Assembly (NCBI GenBank): GCA_017437745.1
Contig: JAFRYI010000003.1
Coordinates: 90,634 to 154,633, forward strand
Length of the DNA stretch: 64,000 nt
From: Bacillota bacterium
GTDB lineage: Bacteria > Bacillota > Clostridia > Peptostreptococcales > Anaerovoracaceae
Direction: 5' to 3'
The first letter of the stretch is position 1, and every line of letters begins with the position of its first letter. This document shows, in pieces, positions 44,488 through 53,468 of the stretch. Below the pieces are notes generated by a model. It saw only the letters and a list, made by a program, of their open reading frames with translations. It was not told where the DNA came from and did no database searches. The translations under genes were made by a program, and so were the position numbers.

Positions 44488-44993
44488 TCATCGTCCTCCG
44501 TCAGAGACGCTTTAAGAAGAGATTCTGCTTTTTCGATCCTTCTCAGAATTGTGCGATAATGAACTTTTTCCTGGGCTGCCATTTCCTTTGGTGTTATACC
44601 AACATAATAGTAATTGACCAGAATATCTCTGTATTGTCTAGGTAGTTCCGAAAGTGCTAATGCAATGTCGGATCCTAAAACAGGTTCAGCGATCCCCAGT
44701 TGAGCATCCGTTGGCGGCTCTTCAGCGATATACTTATCTCGTCTTAATAGATCCACTGCCTTATTTCTTACGACTGAGGTAAGGAATGCTTTTGTGCGAT
44801 CGTTGTCAGCTTTTGGCAGACTATCTTTTTCTATTATCGATAAAAAAGCGTTTTGAACGGCATCCTCTGCTTGTGTGTCATTTTTTAGAATGATTTTGGC
44901 TACAGCAAACAAATGCTGCCGGTATTTGTAGTATGCAGCAGAGTATTCCTCACGCCTGGACTCGTCTTCAATTAACAGAAGGAAAAGCGGCAA
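44484..44993 (-). CDS. ECF-type RNA polymerase sigma factor
   Basis: 169 residues. Region 2 is QAEDAVQNAFLSIIEK (the D-x-x-Q-x-x-F pattern), region 4 is LSELPRQYRDILVNYYYVGITPKEMAAQEKVHYRTILRRIEKAE. Linked by ATGA overlap to the DUF4367 gene. Low GC content compared with the 58% neighbours supports acquisition of the pair. Confidence 0.88.
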   Translation of the reverse strand: MPLFLLLIEDESRREEYSAAYYKYRQHLFAVAKIILKNDTQAEDAVQNAFLSIIEKDSLPKADNDRTKAFLTSVVRNKAVDLLRRDKYIAEEPPTDAQLGIAEPVLGSDIALALSELPRQYRDILVNYYYVGITPKEMAAQEKVHYRTILRRIEKAESLLKASLTEDDE

Positions 44994-45170
44994 TGCGCAG
45001 CCTCCGGTAGTATCTGTTTTTTAGTCGTTTCAGGTAACGTTTATTGTACAAAGGGATTATAACACATTAGCCGTTTTGGATATACTTACTCGCGCAAGTC
45101 AAATACAGTTATGCTTTTAGCTTTTAAAATGATATAATAAAACAATTAAAGTACCCGGAGGTATCGAGAT

Positions 45171-46139
45171 ATGTCAGAAGCGTCCGCAAACGCTGTGATA
45201 ATAATGTTCGCCGGCTGCCTGGCAGCCTTTGTCCTTACGATCCTGCTCATAAAACTGGTCGGGCCCAAGCTGCCCAGGGACCACGGCAGGGAATTCGCCG
45301 TAGCGGGAGAGCTTTCCGCGGGCAAGATACGCGGAGCCGGCATCCTCATGATGCCTGTGTTCGCCGTCGTAACAGCCGCGGTCAGCGGTTTTTCGCTGAA
45401 GATGATCGTCTACATGGTACTGGTGCTGCTGTCCATGCTGTCCGGCTACCTGGACGACCGTTCGGAGACTCCATGGAGCGAACTTAAGAAGGGCATAGTG
45501 GACTTCGTCATCTGCCTGCTCATGGCAGGGGCGCTGGTCTACTTCGAGCCTGAAACTTCCGTGCTGGACTACGGCGCGGTATCCGTTCCGGTGGCAAAGC
45601 CGCTGTACGTCATCCTTGCCGCCTGCTTCCTGTGGCTCATGATAAACGCCGTAAACTGCGCGGACGGAATAGACGGACTGTCTTCCGGACTGGTCATAAA
45701 CTCCATGATAGGCGGCGTAGCGGCGTCCTACATACTGGGCACCCAGGGCAAGGTGATACTTCCCTGCGCCATCCTGGCTTCCGTGCTGTTCGCTTACCTG
45801 ATATTCAACAGCGAACCCAGCACCGTTCTGATGGGAGACGCGGGATCCAGACCCATAGGTCTGTTCCTGGGATTCGTATTCCTGCGCATGGGCAACGCGC
45901 TCTTCGCCATACCTTGCTGCATAGTGCTGCTGATAGACGGTCTTCTGGGCCTGGTAAAGCTGGGAGTACTGCGTTCGTTCAAGGCAAAGAAGTTCATGGC
46001 TAATCTGCGCACTCCGATACACGATCACTTCCGCAAGAACCACGGCACCTCCAACCAGCAGGTGAGGTTCGCCTTCAACCTTGTGCAGATACTGATATCG
46101 TTCGCTTTCATCTGCGTAATGCTTCTTGTAAAGGGATAA
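45171..46139 (+). CDS. MraY/WecA-like phospho-sugar transferase (glycosyltransferase 4 family)
   Basis: 322 residues with about ten helices. Catalytic blocks NAVNCADGIDGLSSG, MGDAGSRPIG and RTPIHDHFRKNHG match polyprenyl-phosphate N-acetylhexosamine-1-phosphate transferases; the last is close to the MraY PIHHHFE motif. A second copy outside a mur operon is common. GGAGGT ribosome binding site. The EndoU gene follows after three bases, so the four genes to 47787 are one operon. Confidence 0.8.
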   Translation: MSEASANAVIIMFAGCLAAFVLTILLIKLVGPKLPRDHGREFAVAGELSAGKIRGAGILMMPVFAVVTAAVSGFSLKMIVYMVLVLLSMLSGYLDDRSETPWSELKKGIVDFVICLLMAGALVYFEPETSVLDYGAVSVPVAKPLYVILAACFLWLMINAVNCADGIDGLSSGLVINSMIGGVAASYILGTQGKVILPCAILASVLFAYLIFNSEPSTVLMGDAGSRPIGLFLGFVFLRMGNALFAIPCCIVLLIDGLLGLVKLGVLRSFKAKKFMANLRTPIHDHFRKNHGTSNQQVRFAFNLVQILISFAFICVMLLVKG

Positions 46140-46142
46140 AGC

Positions 46143-46835
46143 ATGGAGAATAAACGCGGCAAACTGGTAAAGATAATAATAGCGGCGGTCGTAGTACTTG
46201 CCCTGGTCTTTGCCGCGCTCTACATAAAGTCGCTGATAGACAGCGCGCCGGTGCCGGCTCCGCCGATCAACACCAACAACTCGGCCGACGTAGGTCCGCA
46301 GCCCGCACCTTCGCCGCAGACGGACCCTCAGCCGAACTCCAATACAAACACAGTTCCCGGGCCGAATACCAACACGGATCCGGAGCCTCAGCCATCCGGA
46401 CCTGTCTATTACGACCCGGATGTTCTGGACAAGCTTAAGAATACGGAAGTCTTCAACAAGTCCGCGATAGAGCACATCTTCATGGGCACGGTGAATTCCA
46501 ACGGCAAGGGTTCCGGTTATCATTACGACATGATAAAGGACTCTCCGGGGAAGATCGTTGAGAGCACGCGTTCCAAGACGGATAAGAACGGCTGCTACAC
46601 CGCCTACGTGGAGGTGGACGGTCACGAAAAGGACCACTACAGCACTTTCTATCCGGACGACTGGAGCCCGCAGGACGTGGTGGACGCCATAGTCGCCGCC
46701 CGCAAGGACGCTCTGGACAACGGCAGGCACAAGGGCGACACTTACATAGGCTATTACAACGGAATAGAGATAAACATGTACCTGGACGGCAAGGACCGTG
46801 TGGTAACTGCCTACCCGATCTATTCCAAGAAATAG
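46143..46835 (+). CDS. Membrane-tethered EndoU-type nuclease (candidate toxin)
   Basis: 230 residues: a short basic N-terminus, one helix (about 9-29), a Pro/Asn/Thr-rich linker (33-86), and an extracellular C-terminal domain. In that domain HIFMG, GSGYHYD, a central lysine region (HEKDHY), STFYPDDWSPQDVVDAI and VTAYPIY follow the order of the bacterial EndoU family (PF14436), metal-independent or Mn-dependent RNases used as toxins in polymorphic toxin systems. Two His and one Lys in this order are the usual catalytic set. A secreted or surface-exposed RNase tethered by its N-terminus is unusual. The next gene is a possible partner. Confidence 0.72.
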   Translation: MENKRGKLVKIIIAAVVVLALVFAALYIKSLIDSAPVPAPPINTNNSADVGPQPAPSPQTDPQPNSNTNTVPGPNTNTDPEPQPSGPVYYDPDVLDKLKNTEVFNKSAIEHIFMGTVNSNGKGSGYHYDMIKDSPGKIVESTRSKTDKNGCYTAYVEVDGHEKDHYSTFYPDDWSPQDVVDAIVAARKDALDNGRHKGDTYIGYYNGIEINMYLDGKDRVVTAYPIYSKK

Positions 46836-46844
46836 GTGGCACGT

Positions 46845-47276
46845 ATGACTAAGACTTACAGAGCGTACATAAGCGGTTTCGCCAGGGGCATAACGGAAGC
46901 GATCTCCGATCAGGCGTTCCACGGTCCGTCTTCCATGACGGCAAGGCTGCTCAGCAAGGATGCATTAAAAGAGGATCTTGCGCAGGAACTGGGGACTGCG
47001 GAAGAGAACATAGAGATAGTCCCGTCGGAGGATACTCTGTCGGACCATCTCGCAAAGTTCGGATGGAGCAGGGAACACACCTGGAATCTGAACAGAAGGC
47101 TGGGATTCGTGATAGGCAAGCCTTCGCAGCTGCTTCTGGTGGAGGCGGGCGAAGACGTGCTGGACGGCTACAGCGGTTTCGGCAAAGGAAACGGTCCGTT
47201 CTACTTTACGGAGGATCTGTTCATAGCAGTATACAAGGACGTTGCGCTGCTGTTCATAGTAGGCAACGACGAGTGA
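46845..47276 (+). CDS. Unknown small protein next to the EndoU gene (candidate immunity protein)
   Basis: 143 residues from ATG 46845, five bases after AGGTGG; a GTG at 46836 directly behind the EndoU stop would add three residues. Acidic, no signal peptide or helix of membrane type. No family recognised. Immediate linkage to the EndoU gene, cytoplasmic look and acidic charge are typical of cognate immunity proteins, but this is inference from position only. Confidence 0.6.
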   Translation: MTKTYRAYISGFARGITEAISDQAFHGPSSMTARLLSKDALKEDLAQELGTAEENIEIVPSEDTLSDHLAKFGWSREHTWNLNRRLGFVIGKPSQLLLVEAGEDVLDGYSGFGKGNGPFYFTEDLFIAVYKDVALLFIVGNDE

Positions 47277-47286
47277 GAGGAAAGAA

Positions 47287-47787
47287 ATGAAGTTCATCAA
47301 CGAGTACAGATATTCCCCGGAAGACACCAAGACCGTTTTCCGCGCTTACTACATGTTCTTTAACAAGGTGAAGGTGACGCACCTCGCGTCGCTGGTGCTC
47401 TGCGCAGTCTGCACGGGACTGTTCGTGTCCTCGGGGCTTAAGAGGTTCCTTATCTTCGCCCTGATATTCCTGCTGATCTTCCTCTTCAAGTTCGTTCAGT
47501 ACATAGTAGGGGCAAGGTACGACGCCGCCAGGATACTGGAGGATACCGGAGAGGCCAACCCCGTGCTGCACTACGAGCTCGGAGAGACTCTGGAGATCTA
47601 CAGGGCGGGCAAGCATTTCATCTCGCTTCCGCTGGAGAACATAGCCGGCTGCAAGGAGGTCCCCGGAGGGCTGGTGATCTTTACCATGGGCAACTACAAC
47701 GCTCTGTTCAAGGACGGGTTCTATACCGAGGGCGGCTCCACGGCGCTGAAGGCGTTCCTCAGAGAGCGCGGAGTTGCCGTAAAGTAG
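47287..47787 (+). CDS. YcxB-like membrane protein
   Basis: 166 residues. Two adjacent helices (about 33-72) and a C-terminal domain with LGETLEIYRAGKHFISLPLENI ... GGLVIF, as in YcxB-like proteins. Function unknown. It ends the operon that starts with the MraY-like gene and carries the EndoU pair. Confidence 0.65.
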   Translation: MKFINEYRYSPEDTKTVFRAYYMFFNKVKVTHLASLVLCAVCTGLFVSSGLKRFLIFALIFLLIFLFKFVQYIVGARYDAARILEDTGEANPVLHYELGETLEIYRAGKHFISLPLENIAGCKEVPGGLVIFTMGNYNALFKDGFYTEGGSTALKAFLRERGVAVK

Positions 47788-47844
47788 GGCCGGATGCCGG
47801 ATCCTGAAAGCAGGGCCGGACCATTTACGATATTCAGGCAAAGG

Positions 47845-47873
47845 AAAAGACGGGCAGATGTCCCGTCTTTTGT
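47845..47873. terminator. Bidirectional terminator between convergent genes
   Basis: AAAAGACGGG / CCCGTCTTTT arms with an 7-base loop; the A and T tails serve both the YcxB-like gene (+) and the hydantoinase gene (-). Confidence 0.85.
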
Positions 47874-47897
47874 TGTATTGCAAGTATGTTACGGAGC

Positions 47898-49919
47898 CTA
47901 CAGCATGTGCGCTTCCGCCACGGCGACCCTTGCGAGCACGGCGCGTACGCCCCATTTGTCGAAGGTGTCCATCTGCTCTATGTGGGAGTCTGTAACGATA
48001 GGACCTTCCGCTCCGCGCGCGCGGGCTTCGGCTTCAGCCGCTTTCTCCGCGGCTTTTCTGGCCAGCCTTAATGCTTCCGATTTCTGTTCCACGCGGAAGC
48101 TTCCGTCGGGAGCGTGGACTATGTAGAAGAACCCGCCTATCTCCGGCGAGTAGCGTTCCGTGATGTTTACGCGGGCGGTGGAACTGACCTTGGCGTACAG
48201 GGCGCCTATCGCGTTCGCCACTTCCGCGTTCTCCGCCAGTATGTATTCAGCGCCCAGGGCCTTCGCCGCCTCCGGCAGGAATAGGTGAGTGGGGGCGCCT
48301 ATGCCTATCAGCGTGTATCCGCTGAAGAACTTCTCTCCGAGTATCCCCGCGGTATCGGAATTCCTGTTTTCCCAGGCGTTCCTTACAAGGAACGATACCT
48401 GTTCGTCCGGACCGTTCCTGAACGCCTCCGGGTGAGTCTGCCTCAGCGACAGGTCTATTATGTCCTGATACATCTTGAACTCCACGAGTCCGTAGACCTC
48501 ATCCGCCAGCTTCGCGATGTTCTCTTCGGTATCTTCCAGCCTCATGTTCCGGAGCATGAACCTTGCGGCAAGGACGGATGCTCTTGTGTCGTACCTTACG
48601 AAATCGCCCTTTATGTGCATGAAGTCCGTGGGCGTAAGTCCGCAGCGCATTATTATGCCTTCGGATTCCAGACGCTCGCTGTTCAGCGAGTATAGGTCTA
48701 TCCCGGCGCCTTCGTCAAGGGATTCCAGGCTCTTCGGGCCGCTGCGCACGTAGTCTATGAGCTTGCGTTCTTCGCTGTTGAAAAGGCTTATGTCCTCCGG
48801 TTCCTTCGCGAGGAAGAAGAATTCGTGCAGAGGGAATATGTTGAAATGCTTTTTCCGCAGCAGTCTTTCCAGTTCCGGGATGATCTCCGGCCAGTCGGAC
48901 GCCGCCGCGCATATCGGTTTTACGCGCCTGGGGTACAGCGCGGGCCTGCCGTTCTTCTCCAGCCTTACGGCGCTGTCTCCGCCCAGGTTGAAGGGCGCTA
49001 CTTTTATGCCGCGCACGGAGGTCTGCCAGCCTCCGACGTTTATTCCGTTCTCGTCGCGGACCGGTTTGCCGCCGCTGACGATGGATACGTCCGTGGAAGT
49101 TCCGCCCATGTCGACGATTATGTAGTTCTCGCTGTTGGTGACCGCCTTGCCGGCCAGTACGCTTGCCGCGGGACCGGATAGAACTGTGTCCACAGGTCTT
49201 ATCAGCGAGTATTCTTCGGACATTATGCATCCGTCGCTGCGGACTATGCGTATGTCCGCCTTGCAGCCTCTTTCCCGGAAGGCTTTGGACGCGGCTTCGG
49301 TGAATTCGCGGACTACCGGAAGGAGCCTCGCGTTAAGAAGGGCGGTGGCGCCTCTGGCGAAGATGTTTATGCCTTCGGTAAGTTCGTTGGCTGTTATGCA
49401 GCGCCTGCCTGTCTTTTCTTCAGCAAGTATCTTGAACTTCTTTTCGCAGGGTGCGCCCGTGTCGTCGGACCAGAGTTCCACGGCGCAGAGTGCGTCGCTG
49501 TCCGCGAGCCACTTTCCGTGCTCTTCGAACAGACTGTCCCAGTCCGGCTCGTCTATCATAAGTCCGTCCGCGCTGCTGTTGGTGTCCACGCAGAGTACGT
49601 AGTCCGGCTTAAGGTTGTAGTTCTCCGGGGCGTGCATGCGGCGGAGATACTCGTCGTGGATCCCGAATATCACAAGCTTTGCCCTGCAGCCTTTGCCTTC
49701 TATGCAGGCGTTGGTAGCCAGGGTGGTGGAGAGGGCGACGTGTTCCGCCTTCGTTATGTATTCCGGCGGGAGCATGTCCAGAGCATTCGCGATGCCGACC
49801 GAAAGATCCTCTCTTGTTGTCTCGGTCTTGCCTTTGGCCAGCACCTTTCCGCTGTCGAGATCCATCGCGACGGCGTCCGTGCAGGTTCCGCCCGTATCTA
49901 TTCCGATTCCTATCCTCAT
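47898..49919 (-). CDS. Hydantoinase/oxoprolinase A-type protein
   Basis: 673 residues with two acetate-kinase-like ATP-binding motifs, DTGGTCTDAV at the N-terminus and VDMGGTSTDVS in the middle, plus GPAASVLAGK, as in HyuA/acetophenone-carboxylase alpha proteins. Members hydrolyse cyclic amides or carboxylate ketones with ATP. The B subunit that normally goes with it is not in the window. Ends in an Ala/Glu/Arg coiled region and a short C-terminus. Confidence 0.85.
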   Translation of the reverse strand: MRIGIGIDTGGTCTDAVAMDLDSGKVLAKGKTETTREDLSVGIANALDMLPPEYITKAEHVALSTTLATNACIEGKGCRAKLVIFGIHDEYLRRMHAPENYNLKPDYVLCVDTNSSADGLMIDEPDWDSLFEEHGKWLADSDALCAVELWSDDTGAPCEKKFKILAEEKTGRRCITANELTEGINIFARGATALLNARLLPVVREFTEAASKAFRERGCKADIRIVRSDGCIMSEEYSLIRPVDTVLSGPAASVLAGKAVTNSENYIIVDMGGTSTDVSIVSGGKPVRDENGINVGGWQTSVRGIKVAPFNLGGDSAVRLEKNGRPALYPRRVKPICAAASDWPEIIPELERLLRKKHFNIFPLHEFFFLAKEPEDISLFNSEERKLIDYVRSGPKSLESLDEGAGIDLYSLNSERLESEGIIMRCGLTPTDFMHIKGDFVRYDTRASVLAARFMLRNMRLEDTEENIAKLADEVYGLVEFKMYQDIIDLSLRQTHPEAFRNGPDEQVSFLVRNAWENRNSDTAGILGEKFFSGYTLIGIGAPTHLFLPEAAKALGAEYILAENAEVANAIGALYAKVSSTARVNITERYSPEIGGFFYIVHAPDGSFRVEQKSEALRLARKAAEKAAEAEARARGAEGPIVTDSHIEQMDTFDKWGVRAVLARVAVAEAHML

Positions 49920-49996
49920 GAAACGCTCCGTTTTATCTGCTGTATTACCTGAGAATTATACAATATCGGATACTGTTTGTGAAGCGGAGAGGCACA

Positions 49997-50008
49997 GAAC
50001 AAATGTTC
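49997..50008 (+). promoter_or_regulatory. SOS (LexA/DinR) box before rarA
   Basis: GAACAAATGTTC is a perfect palindrome that fits the Gram-positive consensus GAACRNRYGTTC, about 95 bases before the rarA start; a TATAAT lies shortly downstream (about 50034). It suggests SOS control of rarA and perhaps of the later Y-family polymerase. Confidence 0.65.
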
Positions 50009-50103
50009 TTGATTAATTGTGACGGATGTGATAATATAATAGTGATATCATTTTAGTTGATTAAAAGTGCGGATACGAATGTACCGCGCGTAATGTTCCG
50101 AAG

Positions 50104-51492
50104 ATGAAAAACGATAAGAACCAGCTTACAATGTTCGACAGCACGGCTTTCCGGCCTCTCGCGGACAGGCTGCGTCCCAAGACCTTGGATGAGTTCGCGG
50201 GGCAGAGCCACCTCATCGGGCCCGGAAAGCTTCTGCGCAAGCTAATAGAATCGGATCAGATAACCTCCATGATCTTCTGGGGGCCCCCCGGCGTGGGTAA
50301 GACTACGCTCGCGGGGATAATCGCCAGCAGCACCAAGTCGGAGTTCATTAATTTCTCCGCCGTTACCAGCGGCATCAAGGAGATAAAGACCGTAATGACC
50401 CAGGCGGAGGAGAACCGCCGCTTCGGCACCAAAACGATAGTGTTCGTGGACGAGATCCACCGCTTCAACAAGGCCCAGCAGGACGCTTTCCTGCCGTTCG
50501 TGGAGAGGGGAAGCATAATCCTCATAGGCGCTACCACGGAGAATCCTTCGTTCGAGGTCAACGGCGCGCTTCTGTCGCGCTGCAGGGTGTTCGTGCTCAG
50601 GCAGCTTACGGAAGAAGACATTACCGGCATCATAGAAAGGGCGATCAAGGACCCGCGGGGCTTCGGAAACGAGAAAATTAACATAACACCTGATATGGTA
50701 AAGTCTATCGCCGCGTTCTCCAACGGGGATGCAAGAGCGGCTCTTTCCACTCTGGAGATGGTCATCCTCAATTCGGACGCTGACGCGGACGGCACCATAA
50801 ACGTAACGGACGACGTAATGCAGCAGTGCATATCCCGGAAACTGCTGCTCTACGATAAGAGCGGAGAGGAGCATTACAACCTCATCTCCGCGCTCCACAA
50901 ATCCATGCGCAATTCGGATCCGGACGCCGCTGTCTACTGGCTGGCCCGCATGCTGGAGGCCGGCGAGGATCCTCTGTACATAGCAAGGCGCGTTACGCGT
51001 TTCGCCGCGGAGGACATAGGAATGGCGGATCCAAGGGCTCTGGAGATATGCGTAGCCGCGTACCAGGCCTGTCATCTGATAGGTTTCCCGGAGTGTAACG
51101 TGCACCTTACGGAAGCTGTCGTATACAACTCTCTGGCGCCCAAGTCCAACGCTCTGGACGTGGCCTACATGGAAGCCAGAAGAGACGCTCTGGAGATGCT
51201 GGACGAGCCCGTGCCGCTGGTCATCCGCAACGGCGTTACCAAACTGATGCGCGAGGAAGGCTACGGAAAAGGCTACCAGTACGCTCACGATACAAAGGAC
51301 AAGCTTACCAACATGCAGTGTCTTCCAGATTCTCTGCTGGGACGCGAGTATTACAGGCCCACGGATCAGGGCTTCGAGACCCGCTACGCGGAAAGGCTCA
51401 AGCAGATAAAGGACTGGAAGGCCGCTCACGGGTATCCTCAGGCGTCGCGGAAAGCGGAAGAGGATCTCGGCGGAAGAGACGGAAAGAAATAA
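50104..51492 (+). CDS. rarA: Replication-associated recombination protein A
   Basis: 462 residues, AAA+ clamp-loader-like ATPase. Walker A GPPGVGKTT, Walker B FVDEIHRFNKAQQD, sensor-1 GATTENPSFE, and the C-terminal MgsA block YGKGYQYAHDT. It acts at stalled replication forks. It is the first gene behind the SOS box, followed after three bases by the NUDIX gene. Confidence 0.94.
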   Translation: MKNDKNQLTMFDSTAFRPLADRLRPKTLDEFAGQSHLIGPGKLLRKLIESDQITSMIFWGPPGVGKTTLAGIIASSTKSEFINFSAVTSGIKEIKTVMTQAEENRRFGTKTIVFVDEIHRFNKAQQDAFLPFVERGSIILIGATTENPSFEVNGALLSRCRVFVLRQLTEEDITGIIERAIKDPRGFGNEKINITPDMVKSIAAFSNGDARAALSTLEMVILNSDADADGTINVTDDVMQQCISRKLLLYDKSGEEHYNLISALHKSMRNSDPDAAVYWLARMLEAGEDPLYIARRVTRFAAEDIGMADPRALEICVAAYQACHLIGFPECNVHLTEAVVYNSLAPKSNALDVAYMEARRDALEMLDEPVPLVIRNGVTKLMREEGYGKGYQYAHDTKDKLTNMQCLPDSLLGREYYRPTDQGFETRYAERLKQIKDWKAAHGYPQASRKAEEDLGGRDGKK

Positions 51493-51495
51493 GCC

Positions 51496-52161
51496 ATGGA
51501 CAAGCCCAAACTGGAAAAAGATCAGGTAAAGACACTGCTGGACAATAAGTATCTTAGCGTTCTGGACCTTCAGTACGAGAATACCAAGCATTATTTCAGC
51601 GCAACAAGGCGCAAGGCGGACTCTACGGTCGCCGTTCTCTCGGACGAGGAGTTCCGGGCAATGCGGCCCGACGCCGTTACCTGCGTAGTCATCGTAAGGA
51701 ACAAGGGCGGCGAGTACGGACTGCTGCTCACCAGGGAATTCCGCTATCCCGTAGGACAGTATCTGCTCAGCCCTCCGGCGGGGCTTCTGGACGAAAGGGA
51801 TCTTTCCGAGCCGGAACCCGTACTTTGCGCAGCCAGAAGAGAAATAGAAGAGGAGACCGGTCTGCGCCTTACGGACAGCGATAAACTGTTCGTAATAAGC
51901 CCGCTGTTCTTCAGTACACCCGGAATGACGGACGAATGCAACGCGATGGCCTGCGCCGTGGCGGACCTTCCGGACGGTTTCACGTTCAACTCCGGCGGCA
52001 CGGAATCCATAGAGATGATTGGGGATTACGTGGTCTACGGCAAGGACGAGATACAGGAGATGCTGCGCAGATGCACGGACAGGGAAGGAGTTTATTTCTC
52101 AGTCTTCACCTGGGCGGCCATGATGTATTTCGTATCCGGAATGTGGAAGGAAAGGCTCTAG
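51496..52161 (+). CDS. NUDIX hydrolase
   Basis: 221 residues with the Nudix box in REIEEETGL and surrounding G/E residues (GLLDERDL...ARREIEEETGLRL). The size and position of the box resemble ADP-ribose pyrophosphatases. Three bases after rarA; rnmV starts directly after its stop. Confidence 0.85.
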   Translation: MDKPKLEKDQVKTLLDNKYLSVLDLQYENTKHYFSATRRKADSTVAVLSDEEFRAMRPDAVTCVVIVRNKGGEYGLLLTREFRYPVGQYLLSPPAGLLDERDLSEPEPVLCAARREIEEETGLRLTDSDKLFVISPLFFSTPGMTDECNAMACAVADLPDGFTFNSGGTESIEMIGDYVVYGKDEIQEMLRRCTDREGVYFSVFTWAAMMYFVSGMWKERL

Positions 52162-52761
52162 ATGAAGCTTAAGGAAACGGTGGTCGTGGAGGGCCGCGAT
52201 GACATGTCCGCGGTGCTTGCGTCTGTCGAAGCGGACATCATAATCACCCACGGCTACGGGATCACCCAAAAGACGCTGGAAAACATAGAAGCCGCGTATA
52301 AAAGAAACGGCATAGTAATATTTACGGATCCGGACCACGCCGGAAGGCGCATACGCGAAAGGCTGGAAGCTCTGTTTCCGGACGCGAAGCATGCGTATCT
52401 TACGGAGCGCCAGGCTCAGAAGGACGGCGACACAGGCGTTGAGAACGCTTCGCCGGAAGACATATTAAAAGCGCTGCTTTCCGCGGGATGCAAGGCCGCG
52501 GACGGTCCGGACGGAGGAGATCCGCAGCGCGAAGCAGACGGTAACCTGTACACCGAGGTCACCACGGACGACATGGCCGCTCTGGGGCTTGCCGGTCAGC
52601 AGGGAAGCGCCGAAAGGCGCGCTGCCGCAGGAGAAGCTCTGGGCATAGGAAACGCCAACGCGGGGGCGTTCCTCAAAAGGCTCAGGCGTCTTAGGGTAGG
52701 CCTTTCAGAGCTGGAAAAGGCATGCGGAGCATGTCAGCCGGGGTCTGAGAAGACTAAATAA
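52162..52761 (+). CDS. rnmV: Ribonuclease M5
   Basis: 199 residues. TOPRIM motifs VVVEGRDD and FTDPDHAGRRIRE identify RNase M5, which matures the 5S rRNA 3' and 5' ends in Gram-positives. The start directly abuts the stop of the NUDIX gene. Confidence 0.9.
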   Translation: MKLKETVVVEGRDDMSAVLASVEADIIITHGYGITQKTLENIEAAYKRNGIVIFTDPDHAGRRIRERLEALFPDAKHAYLTERQAQKDGDTGVENASPEDILKALLSAGCKAADGPDGGDPQREADGNLYTEVTTDDMAALGLAGQQGSAERRAAAGEALGIGNANAGAFLKRLRRLRVGLSELEKACGACQPGSEKTK

Positions 52762-52856
52762 TAAATCACCTGCCGTCCACAGAGTGGTAGGGATAGAGCC
52801 GCAGCGGCAGAAAACCAGTCAATAACAGCGTAAAGCTTAGAAATACGGAGAGGATC

Positions 52857-53462
52857 ATGAAGATAGTTTGCTTAGACCTGGAAGGCGTACTTGTACCGGA
52901 GATTTGGATAGAATTCGCAAAGAACAGCGGAATTCCCGAGCTTAAGCGCACCACGCGCGACGAGCCGGATTACGACAAGCTCATGAAGTGGCGACTGGCC
53001 CTGCTTAAGGAGCGCGGCTACGGCTTAAAGGAGATACAGGACGTCATCCGCAGGATGGAGCCGCTGGAAGGCGCAAAGGAATTCATGGACGAGCTCAGGT
53101 CCTTCGCCCAGGTGATAATAATCAGCGATACCTTCGAGGAGTTCGCCATGCCTCTGATGGAGAAGCTGGGACGGCCCACTATATTCTGCAACAGCCTGGA
53201 AGTGGCGGAGAACGGCGAGATAACAGGCTTCAACATGCGCGTCGAAGGCGATACCAAGTTGGCCACCGTAAACGCTCTGCACTCCGTAGGTCTGGGCACC
53301 ATCGCGAGCGGCGACAGCTACAACGACCTTGGAATGATACAGGCCAGCAGCGCCGGATTCCTGTTCAGAAGCACGGACGCCATAAAGGCTCAGTATCCGC
53401 AGATTCCGGCTTACGAGACCTACGAAGAACTGCTCGGCGCCATAAGGAAAAGCATCAGATAA
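52857..53462 (+). CDS. thrH: ThrH-like phosphoserine phosphatase/homoserine phosphotransferase
   Basis: 201 residues, HAD fold. Motif I is DLEGVLVPEIW, in which the second Asp is replaced by Glu, the mark of the ThrH group; motif II ISDT, motif III/IV GDSYNDLGM. ThrH proteins dephosphorylate phosphoserine and can pass the phosphate to homoserine. The polymerase gene follows after six bases. Confidence 0.88.
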   Translation: MKIVCLDLEGVLVPEIWIEFAKNSGIPELKRTTRDEPDYDKLMKWRLALLKERGYGLKEIQDVIRRMEPLEGAKEFMDELRSFAQVIIISDTFEEFAMPLMEKLGRPTIFCNSLEVAENGEITGFNMRVEGDTKLATVNALHSVGLGTIASGDSYNDLGMIQASSAGFLFRSTDAIKAQYPQIPAYETYEELLGAIRKSIR

Positions 53463-53468
53463 ACTGCG

